A DNA stretch of 5,114 nt from JBARRS01 sp049644345 (GTDB lineage Bacteria; Actinomycetota; Thermoleophilia; Gaiellales; Gaiellaceae). The notes beneath the pieces were generated by a model, which did no database searches, was not told where the DNA came from, and saw nothing but the letters and a program-made list of their open reading frames with translations. Made by a program: the position numbers and the translations under genes. The first letter of the stretch is position 1. The number at the start of each line of letters is the position of its first letter. Below are positions 1 to 4,746 of this stretch, one piece after another. The stretch is from assembly GCA_049644345.1 (NCBI GenBank), contig JBARRS010000140.1, forward strand, positions 1 to 5,114. Direction: 5' to 3'.

Positions 1-74
1 TCGTCATCGGCGCGCCCAATCTGGGCGAGGATCCGCGCGAAGACGTCGATGGCCAGCGCGACTGGTGGGCTTAA
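1..74 (+). CDS. C-terminal fragment of an unidentified protein (partial at left edge)
   Basis: An open frame enters from the left edge and is read from base 3. It encodes 23 residues ending in DVDGQRDWWA, then stops at TAA (72-74) with a TAG directly behind it. About 18 of 23 codons end in G or C, as in the genes further along, which supports real coding. The tail is acidic and polar and ends in two tryptophans; I do not recognise a family from so little. It points toward the VOC gene on the opposite strand, so the 117 bp from 75 to 191 is a convergent intergenic region. I see no gene or convincing terminator there. The frame is short enough to be chance, hence the modest confidence. Confidence 0.45.
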   Translation, partial: VIGAPNLGEDPREDVDGQRDWWA

Positions 75-191
75 TAGCCGCTGGCGTGGTAGTCAAGATC
101 CGGGATAGCGACCGTCATAGATGCGAGTCGCTTAGCTGGGCCAGTGTTCGGACTGACGCCTGAAGGGCTCTCCCGTCGCGAAAGTTCACCC

Positions 192-632
192 CTAGCTGAT
201 CTGCTCGGCCAGCCCTATGAGAAGTCCTTCGGGCCCACGGATGTAGCAGAGCCGATACGCGTCTTCGTACTGGACCACTTCGCTGCTTACAAGCTGCGCC
301 CCGTGCTTGCGGAGCCGGGCGAGCGTATCGTCGATGTCGTCCACGGCGAACATGATCCGTAGGTAGCCGAGAGCGTTCACGGGGGCTTTCCGGTGATCGG
401 CGACCGTTGGCGGCGTGAGGAATCGCGAGATCTCGAGCCGGCTGTGGCCGTCCGGCGTGCGCATCATGGCGATCTCGACGCGCATGGGGTGGAGCCCGGT
501 GACGCGCTCTGCCCACTCTCCTTCGATCGTGCCTCGCCCTTCGAGCTCGAGGCCGAGCTCGGCGAAAAACGAGATAGCGGCATCGAGGGATTCCACCACG
601 ATGCCGACGTTGTCCATCCGTTGAAGCGTCAC
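192..632 (-). CDS. VOC family (glyoxalase/bleomycin-resistance fold) protein
   Basis: Predicted soluble protein of 146 residues, a normal length for a two-module vicinal oxygen chelate (VOC) protein. Module 1 covers about residues 5-72 (MDNVGIVV, then the helix LDAAISFFAELGLELEG, later RTPDGHSRLEIS). Module 2 covers about 88-144 (LGYLRIMFAVDDIDDTLARL, then YIRGPEGLLIGLAEQ). VOC enzymes include glyoxalases, dioxygenases, epimerases and antibiotic-binding proteins; the substrate cannot be read here. The first-strand position that is often a metal-binding His (DHV) is Asn8, and the matching module-2 position is Arg92, so the classical glyoxalase metal site seems incomplete. Glu67 and Glu143 could still be ligands. 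I chose the GTG at 630-632 because the protein then begins MTLQRMDNVGIVV, as is usual for this fold. The frame stays open upstream to 734, but that stretch is Arg/Ser-rich and unlike the fold. An ATG at 615-617 is the alternative. There is no Shine-Dalgarno sequence; a TAGAGT hexamer lies 7 nt before the GTG. Confidence 0.88.
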   Translation of the reverse strand: MTLQRMDNVGIVVESLDAAISFFAELGLELEGRGTIEGEWAERVTGLHPMRVEIAMMRTPDGHSRLEISRFLTPPTVADHRKAPVNALGYLRIMFAVDDIDDTLARLRKHGAQLVSSEVVQYEDAYRLCYIRGPEGLLIGLAEQIS

Positions 633-639
633 GCGGCCC

Positions 640-645
640 ACTCTA
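640..645 (-). promoter_or_regulatory. Candidate -10 element for the VOC gene, leaderless arrangement
   Basis: On the - strand the hexamer TAGAGT fits the TANNNT -10 pattern and lies 7 nt before the GTG at 630-632. That spacing would place the transcript start at or next to the start codon, which fits the absence of a Shine-Dalgarno sequence. No good -35 box is visible at 16-18 nt. The element sits in the 177-bp divergent region (633-809) shared with the cupin locus, in which I see no further gene. Confidence 0.4.
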
Positions 646-796
646 GGACCTGTTGGCGCTTCGACACGCACACCGGACGAGCGTACCGGCTGACGGTTGC
701 GCTGTCGGCACGATGGCTTCGTTGTTCGTTCCACTCCCGCTGACGTGCGCCAGCTTTCGTAAATGTCCCCTGACCGGAGTGATGCGCACGCCTCGA

Positions 797-802
797 TACG
801 CT
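797..802 (+). promoter_or_regulatory. Candidate -10 element for the cupin locus, leaderless arrangement
   Basis: TACGCT fits TANNNT and is followed by 7 nt (GCCGATC) and then the GTG at 810. There is no Shine-Dalgarno sequence upstream of that GTG, so a leaderless transcript is the simplest reading. A TGACCG at 771-776 might act as a -35 box, but the 20-nt spacer is long. The promoter looks intact although the gene behind it appears broken. Confidence 0.4.
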
Positions 803-809
803 GCCGATC

Positions 810-1261
810 GTGAGCGAGGTAATCGCGACGGCAACCTGGTCAGGTGCGGGGAAAGGTGAGCAGCTTTGGTTCCTGGGAACCCTCGCAACGATCAAGATGC
901 CGGGCGAGGCGAGCAACGGGCGCTTCGCGTTGATCGAATTCCTCTTCCCGCGTCACGCATCGCCACCGCTGCACACGCATCCGCAAGACGAGAGTTACCG
1001 ACTCGCGCCTGGCGCGGCGGCCGTGGTTCCGATGGGAATCGCGCACACTTTCCGCGTAGATACCAACACCGCGCGAGTGCCGAACCGCTGCTCGCCGGCC
1101 TGCACCGTCAGGAATCCCTCCTGCACGATGCCGCGTTTCAGAAGCACCTCAGCTACCTGCCGTTCAGCGGCTCGGTCCTATCGCACCGTCCGCCTCCGAA
1201 GACGCTTGTGACGAAGCTGATCGCAGTGCGCCTCAAGGAGGCCGAGCAGCGCCCGCGCTAG
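810..1261 (+). pseudogene. Broken cupin-domain gene joined out of frame to an unidentified coding tail
   Basis: The frame from GTG 810 encodes a recognisable cupin: GEQLWFLGTLATIKM, then GRFALIEFLFPR, then motif 1 PLHTHPQDE (His55, His57, Glu61) and motif 2 GAAAVVPMGIAHTF (Gly68, Pro74, Gly76, His79). In intact cupins the two motifs are separated by a turn and strands of roughly 15 or more residues. Here Glu61 is followed by only SYRLAP before Gly68, which must serve both motifs, so an in-frame loss of about 15 residues is likely. Cupin similarity ends near Arg89 (1074-1076). After that this frame becomes Arg/Ser/Pro-rich and stops at 1211, while the frame starting SAEPLLAGLHRQ (1076) shows strong G/C third-position bias and runs 61 codons to TAG 1259-1261. 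Two lesions, a deletion and a frame change, indicate a decayed gene. A sequencing error could explain the frame change but not the missing segment. The original substrate is unknown. Confidence 0.65.
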
Positions 1262-1267
1262 CCGCGT

Positions 1268-1291
1268 GCGTCGCTCGTTGCGAGATGACGC
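1268..1291 (+). terminator. Weak hairpin after the cupin locus
   Basis: GCGTC-G-CTCG (1268-1277) can pair with CGAG-AT-GACGC (1281-1291) across a TTG loop, giving a 5 + 4 bp stem with a small asymmetric internal loop. It begins 7 nt after the TAG at 1261 and is followed by CTTCTGT, only a poor T-tract. It may end transcripts from the broken cupin locus before the convergent response regulator. In GC-rich DNA such a fold can arise by chance. Confidence 0.25.
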
Positions 1292-1337
1292 CTTCTGTCG
1301 TACGAGTGTCCGCTCGGCAATCGCGGGCTTAGCGCAC

Positions 1338-1994
1338 TCACTCGCCGCCCGGCTGAACAAGGCCCGACTCGTAGGCACGCACGACGGCTTGTGCTCGGTC
1401 GTGGAGGTCGAGCTTGGAGAAGATGCGCGCGACGTGGGTCTTGACCGTCGCGTCGCCGACGACGAGCTCGCGGGCGATCTCGGCGTTGGAAAGCCCGCGG
1501 GCGACCAGCTTGAGCACTTCGAGCTCGCGCGGCGTCAGCTCGGCGAGCGCGCCGGGATGTTCGGTTGGGGGTGGCCGGCGCGTGTAGCTTTCGATGAGCC
1601 GACGTGTGATCGCGGGTGACAGGAGCGCGTCGCCCGCGGCGACCGTTCGGACGGCGTTGCAGAGCTCTTCGGCGCGTGCGTCCTTGAGCAGGAAGCCGCT
1701 TGCGCCGGCGCGAAGCGCCTCGTAGACGTAGTCGTCGAGGTCGAAGGTGGTGAGGATGAGCACACGCGGCGAGCCGTCGCTTGCGGCGATTCGTCGGGTC
1801 GCCTCGATGCCGTCCAGGTTCGGCATGCGGATGTCCATCAGGACGACCTCGGGGTGGAGCGAGTTGACGGCGTCGACGGCCGCCAACCCGTCGGCAGCCT
1901 CGCCGACCACCTCGAGGTCTGGCTCTGCATCGAGCACGACGCGGAAGCCCGTTCGCACGAGTTCTTGGTCGTCGGCGATCAGGACGCGGGTCAT
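1338..1994 (-). CDS. NarL/FixJ-family response regulator (first two-component system)
   Basis: A 218-residue cytoplasmic transcription regulator with a full receiver and a LuxR-type DNA-binding domain, the normal length for the family. Receiver (about 2-118): acidic pair Asp8-Asp9, phosphoacceptor Asp54 in VVLMDIRMPNLDG, switch Thr82 in LILTTF, and Lys104 in FLLKDA. A Pro-rich linker (about 138-150) leads to the helix-turn-helix (about 152-211): LTPRELEVLKLVARGLSNAEIA, then recognition helix DATVKTHVARIFSKL. All catalytic residues are present, so it should accept phosphate from the adjacent kinase and then bind DNA. Its ATG (1992-1994) overlaps the kinase stop codon as ATGA and lacks its own Shine-Dalgarno sequence, indicating translational coupling. 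The gene ends convergently with the cupin locus, 76 bp away. Target genes cannot be read from the sequence; the divergent region at 3164-3343 is one candidate. Confidence 0.95.
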   Translation of the reverse strand: MTRVLIADDQELVRTGFRVVLDAEPDLEVVGEAADGLAAVDAVNSLHPEVVLMDIRMPNLDGIEATRRIAASDGSPRVLILTTFDLDDYVYEALRAGASGFLLKDARAEELCNAVRTVAAGDALLSPAITRRLIESYTRRPPPTEHPGALAELTPRELEVLKLVARGLSNAEIARELVVGDATVKTHVARIFSKLDLHDRAQAVVRAYESGLVQPGGE

Positions 1995-3163
1995 TCGACG
2001 TTGACGAGCGGAAGTCGTGCGTGGACGGAGAAGCCGCCGCCGTCGCGGCCGCCGGCATCGAGCTTGCCGCCGTAGAGCGCGACGCGTTCGCGCATACCGA
2101 TGAGCCCGTGGCCGGTCCCGTTTCGGCTTGCGGCCGCGCCTCGGCCGTCGTCGACGACCGCGAGCTCGAGTGCATCCGGCCGGTAGCGAACCTCGACCTC
2201 CGCGGCCGTCGCGCGCGCGTGCTTGACGACGTTCGTCAGCGCCTCTTGCACGATCCGGTAGGCGGCGAGGTCGACCCCCGCCGGCAGATGGACCGGCTCG
2301 CCCTCGATCCGCAGCTCAACCGACAATCCCGACGCGCGCACCTGCTCGACGAGGGACGCCAATGACGAGAGACCCGGTTGCGGTCCGATCGCGAGCTGCT
2401 GGTCTTCGGAGCGCAAGATTCCCAGCAGGCGGCGCAACTCGACAAGCGCTTCCCGTCCGCTCGACTCGATCGCACGAAAGACGCCGCTCGCCCGCTCGGG
2501 GTCGTGCACCAGGTGCGGCCCGGCGCGTGCCTGCGCGACGATCACGCTCACACCGTGCGCGACGATGTCGTGCAGCTCGCGCGCGATCCGAGCTCGTTCC
2601 TCCGAGACCGCAAGCTGCGCCTTCTCCTCACGTTCGCGCTCCAGCTGTTCTGCGCGGGTCTCGAGCTCGGCGACGCGTCCGCGTCGGCGTCGCATGTCGC
2701 GGCCGACGAGCCAGGCGATCGCGAACGCCAGCCACGCCGCCGGCCGCGGACTGCCGCTGCCGTTGAAGAGGCCGGGCCGGGCAAGATCGACGGTCGCGAT
2801 CGCCGTGAGCGCGAGCGCACCGACGAACGGCGCGCGGCGGTCGTCGCAATGCGCGCCGACCGAGTAGAAGGCGACGAGCATCGCGATGAAAACCTCGACG
2901 GGGACTCCCCCCTGTGAGTGCCGGACGAGAACCGACGCGACGACGAGCGAGCCGGCGGTGATCAGGAGCGTCGCCGCCGGCGCGCGTCGGCGCACGGCGA
3001 GCGGCAACGTCACCAGGACGAGGAGCACCGCGAGGACGCCACGGCCGCCAACGACACGCAGGGTTGCCGGCGCATGGCCCCAGAGGTCGACCTGCGTCCA
3101 CGCGACGAACACGACGGCGAGAACGACGTCGCCCCAGTGATCGAGCAAAGCGCGGAGGCGCAT
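1991..3163 (-). CDS. Membrane sensor histidine kinase, DesK/LiaS-like (HisKA_3 type)
   Basis: A 390-residue inner-membrane kinase. The N-terminal 155 residues hold about six hydrophobic segments (roughly 11-28, 40-57, 63-81, 88-104, 112-128, 141-154) with short loops and no sizeable extracytoplasmic domain, so the signal is probably sensed within the membrane. A charged coiled-coil linker (about 160-192, ETRAEQLEREREEKAQ) leads to the dimerisation/phosphoacceptor helix with RIARELHDIVAH, phosphorylated residue His198. The ATPase domain (about 295-386) has N-box QEALTNVVKHA (Asn311), D-box VVDDGRG and glycine box GHGLIGMRERV. It should autophosphorylate His198 and pass phosphate to Asp54 of the regulator encoded downstream. 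The ATG at 3161-3163 is the most upstream start in frame and gives a normal N-terminus. It has no Shine-Dalgarno sequence but has a TACGTT hexamer 6 nt upstream. The stimulus is unknown. Confidence 0.95.
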   Translation of the reverse strand: MRLRALLDHWGDVVLAVVFVAWTQVDLWGHAPATLRVVGGRGVLAVLLVLVTLPLAVRRRAPAATLLITAGSLVVASVLVRHSQGGVPVEVFIAMLVAFYSVGAHCDDRRAPFVGALALTAIATVDLARPGLFNGSGSPRPAAWLAFAIAWLVGRDMRRRRGRVAELETRAEQLEREREEKAQLAVSEERARIARELHDIVAHGVSVIVAQARAGPHLVHDPERASGVFRAIESSGREALVELRRLLGILRSEDQQLAIGPQPGLSSLASLVEQVRASGLSVELRIEGEPVHLPAGVDLAAYRIVQEALTNVVKHARATAAEVEVRYRPDALELAVVDDGRGAAASRNGTGHGLIGMRERVALYGGKLDAGGRDGGGFSVHARLPLVNVE

Positions 3164-3169
3164 GGCTGG

Positions 3170-3201
3170 AACGTACTGCGCACGCGCGGCGCCCGCATCA
3201 A
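3170..3201 (-). promoter_or_regulatory. Candidate promoter for the first kinase/regulator operon, leaderless
   Basis: On the - strand TACGTT (3170-3175) fits TANNNT and lies 6 nt before the kinase ATG, which would put the transcript start on the A of ATG. TTGATG (3196-3201) resembles a -35 box, though the 20-nt spacer is longer than usual. No Shine-Dalgarno sequence precedes the ATG, consistent with a leaderless message. Confidence 0.4.
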
Positions 3202-3202
3202 C

Positions 3203-3240
3203 CCTCGTTGTGATCTGCCTCCCCCTGCAGGACTACGAGG
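3203..3240. promoter_or_regulatory. Possible operator: inverted repeat with nearby palindrome in the divergent region
   Basis: CCTCGT (3203-3208) is repeated inverted as ACGAGG (3235-3240), 26 bp apart, and the perfect 8-bp palindrome CCTGCAGG (3224-3231) lies between them, off centre. The site is within the 180-bp region between two divergent genes, just upstream of the kinase promoter candidate, where an autoregulatory site would be expected. The arms are short and could be chance. Confidence 0.2.
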
Positions 3241-3304
3241 AAATAGCGACGCCGGGCGACAACGGATAGCCGCAGCGGCCGACGAAATCGCCGCCCCTCC
3301 CTCC

Positions 3305-3310
3305 TAGCCT
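3305..3310 (+). promoter_or_regulatory. Candidate -10 element for the membrane-protein gene
   Basis: TAGCCT fits TANNNT and lies 33 nt before the ATG at 3344, leaving a leader of about 27 nt that contains a strong Shine-Dalgarno sequence. No clear -35 hexamer is seen near 3282-3288, so this is tentative. Confidence 0.25.
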
Positions 3311-3330
3311 CCGACAGCAGTGACCCGACC

Positions 3331-3337
3331 GAAGGAG
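3331..3337 (+). promoter_or_regulatory. Strong Shine-Dalgarno site of the membrane-protein gene
   Basis: GAAGGAG ends 6 nt before the ATG at 3344. This fixes the start there rather than at the GTG at 3320, which would put this site inside the coding sequence. It is the only clear Shine-Dalgarno sequence among the starts visible in the window. Confidence 0.8.
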
Positions 3338-3343
3338 ACCACG

Positions 3344-3940
3344 ATGAACAGACCACTGCTGCCGCGACTCGCAGCCGCCTGCGGGATCGTGTTCCCGATC
3401 GCGATGTTCCTCGCGGTCGGCAACGGCAACCACTTCGCCCCCTGGCGCGCCGTCGTCTCGACCTGGGCGCTCGTCCTCTTCCTGCCGTTCCTCGCCTACC
3501 TGTGCGGAATGCTTCGCAGGGCAGAGACCGACGGCGGCTGGCTCTCGAGCATCGCACTCGTCGCGGGCGTTTCCGGCGTCCTGCTCAAGCTGATGAGCCA
3601 CGTCCCCGAACTGGCGATCCACCAGGATCACCTCGCCAAGGGCACACCGCTGTACAAAGCACTCGACCACATGGCCGGCGCGGCGACGATCCTGACCCTG
3701 TACCCGCTGGCGATCTCGGTGGCCGCGGTCGCAGTCGTCGTTTTGGGAACCCGCGTTCTGCCGCGCTGGATCGGCTTCTTCGCAGCGGTGACCGCCGTGG
3801 CGCTCGTCATCAACGGCGGCTTCGTTTTCGCCGGCTTCGTCCCTGCCTTCCTGCTCTTCCTGCTCTGGACGCTCGTCACCGGAGCCGTGCTCCTCCGCCG
3901 GGGCTGGTCCGCAGCAACGCAGGTCGCCTACGCCACGTAG
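3344..3940 (+). CDS. Small polytopic membrane protein of unknown function
   Basis: A 198-residue integral membrane protein with five or six predicted transmembrane segments, at about 8-26, 37-57, 66-85, 111-137, 141-160 and 162-184. The loop between the third and fourth (about 86-110) is the largest polar stretch and holds several His residues (His86, His93, His96, His109). The overall pattern recalls the loosely defined DUF4386/DUF998-like actinobacterial membrane proteins, but I cannot assign a family with confidence, and no catalytic motif is visible. The start is fixed by the Shine-Dalgarno site ending 6 nt upstream. The gene ends with tandem stops TAG TAA (3938-3943) and is followed by a strong hairpin, so it is probably monocistronic. 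It is divergent from the first kinase operon and convergent with the second regulator. Being flanked by two paralogous two-component systems makes it a plausible regulated target or sensory partner, which is inference from position. Confidence 0.87.
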   Translation: MNRPLLPRLAAACGIVFPIAMFLAVGNGNHFAPWRAVVSTWALVLFLPFLAYLCGMLRRAETDGGWLSSIALVAGVSGVLLKLMSHVPELAIHQDHLAKGTPLYKALDHMAGAATILTLYPLAISVAAVAVVVLGTRVLPRWIGFFAAVTAVALVINGGFVFAGFVPAFLLFLLWTLVTGAVLLRRGWSAATQVAYAT

Positions 3941-3980
3941 TAACCAAAGATCGCCGTTCAGCGAAGCCGTTAATGTCGAC

Positions 3981-4014
3981 CGAGTCCTGCGAGCCTTCGC
4001 GTTCGCGGGACTCG
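3981..4014 (+). terminator. Intrinsic terminator-like hairpin after the membrane-protein gene
   Basis: CGAGTCCTGCGA (3981-3992) pairs with TCGCGGGACTCG (4003-4014), a 12-bp stem whose only imperfection is one G-U wobble, closed by a 10-nt loop. It starts 41 nt after the stop codon and is followed by TCTCTCTT, a moderately T-rich run, so it should act mainly on + strand transcripts. It may also help block read-through into the convergent regulator gene ending at 4075. No T-run follows it in the - direction. Confidence 0.65.
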
Positions 4015-4074
4015 TCTCTCTTGGGGAGCCGGGAAGCGACCCCCTCAGTTGAGGCTAAGTCGGGCGGCGTTCGT

Positions 4075-4746
4075 TTAGCCCGCGCGATGGACTCCGGGCT
4101 GGATCAGCCCCGTCTCGTACGCGTAGATAACCGCTTGGATCCGGTCGCGCAGTTCGAGCTTCTGGAGGATTCGGGCGACGTGCGTTTTCGCTGTCGCTTC
4201 GCTGATCACGAGCTCTTGGCAGATCTCGGCGTTGGAGAGGCCGCGTGCGAGCAGGGCGAGGACCTCCCGCTCGCGCGGGGTCAGCTCCTCGACCACGCGC
4301 GGCGGTTTAGCGGCGGGTGCGGGCGACTGGCGTGTGAACTCCTCGATTACCGCGCGGGTGACCGCGGGTGCGAGCAGCGCTTCGCCGTTGGCGACGATGC
4401 GGACGGCGGCCGCGATCTCCTCGGGTGGTGCGTCTTTGAGCATGAAGCCGCTCGCGCCTGCGCGTAGCGCGTCGTAGACATAGTTGTCGAGCCCGAACGT
4501 GGTGAGGATCAGGACGCGTGTCGCTGGCTGCTCGCGGACGATGCGGCGGGTTGCCTCGATGCCGTCGAGAACGGGCATGCGGATGTCCATCAGCACGACC
4601 TCCGGCTGGAGACGACGTGCGGCGGCGACGGCGTCTTCACCGTCGCCGGCTTCAGCGACGACAGTCGTGTCGGGCTCGGCTTCGAGGATCTTGCGCAGGC
4701 CGACGCGGACGAGGGCCTGGTCGTCGGCGATCAGGACGCTCGTCAT
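4075..4746 (-). CDS. NarL/FixJ-family response regulator (second two-component system)
   Basis: A 223-residue receiver plus LuxR-type DNA-binding protein, paralogous to the regulator at 1338-1994. Receiver (about 2-118): Asp8-Asp9, phosphoacceptor Asp54 in VVLMDIRMPVLDG, Thr82 in LILTTF, Lys104 in FMLKDA. The linker (about 139-152) is Ala/Pro-rich. The helix-turn-helix (about 154-215) contains LTPREREVLALLARGLSNAEI and recognition helix EATAKTHVARILQKL. By hand count 95 of the first 140 residues and 47 of 66 in the DNA-binding domain match the first regulator. All phosphorylation residues are intact, so it should be functional. Its ATG (4744-4746) overlaps the kinase stop codon as ATGA and has no Shine-Dalgarno sequence of its own, so translation is probably coupled. 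It ends convergently with the membrane-protein gene. The targets are unknown. Confidence 0.95.
   Translation of the reverse strand: MTSVLIADDQALVRVGLRKILEAEPDTTVVAEAGDGEDAVAAARRLQPEVVLMDIRMPVLDGIEATRRIVREQPATRVLILTTFGLDNYVYDALRAGASGFMLKDAPPEEIAAAVRIVANGEALLAPAVTRAVIEEFTRQSPAPAAKPPRVVEELTPREREVLALLARGLSNAEICQELVISEATAKTHVARILQKLELRDRIQAVIYAYETGLIQPGVHRAG

Noticed and set aside
107..132. AGCGAC/GTCGCT inverted repeat downstream of the VOC gene
   Set aside because: Only a 6-bp stem with a 14-nt loop and no T-run on either side, so not a credible terminator.
115..516. 133-codon - strand frame overlapping the VOC gene
   Set aside because: Arg/His/Pro-rich shadow of the VOC frame on the same strand; no domain.
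761..777. AAATGTCCCCTGACCGG resembling some insertion-sequence ends
   Set aside because: No matching inverted copy, target duplication or transposase remnant is visible. A loose inverted match near 833-850 is too imperfect to count.
1258..2175. 305-codon open frame on the - strand
   Set aside because: It is the out-of-frame shadow of the response regulator and the kinase end: Arg/Ala-rich with no domain, while the overlapping frames give complete, motif-bearing proteins.
2378..2917. 179-codon + strand frame antisense to the kinase
   Set aside because: It mirrors the kinase codons on the other strand, a common GC-rich artefact; no start signal or recognisable domain.
4043..4054. CCTCAGTTGAGG mini-palindrome after the second regulator gene
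   Set aside because: The 5-bp arms leave only a 2-nt loop, and no T-run follows on the - strand, so it is not a likely terminator.
3502..4467. 321-codon open frame on the + strand
   Set aside because: It overlaps the membrane-protein gene in another frame and then runs antisense to the second regulator. The composition is Arg-rich, it crosses the terminator hairpin, and no domain is seen.
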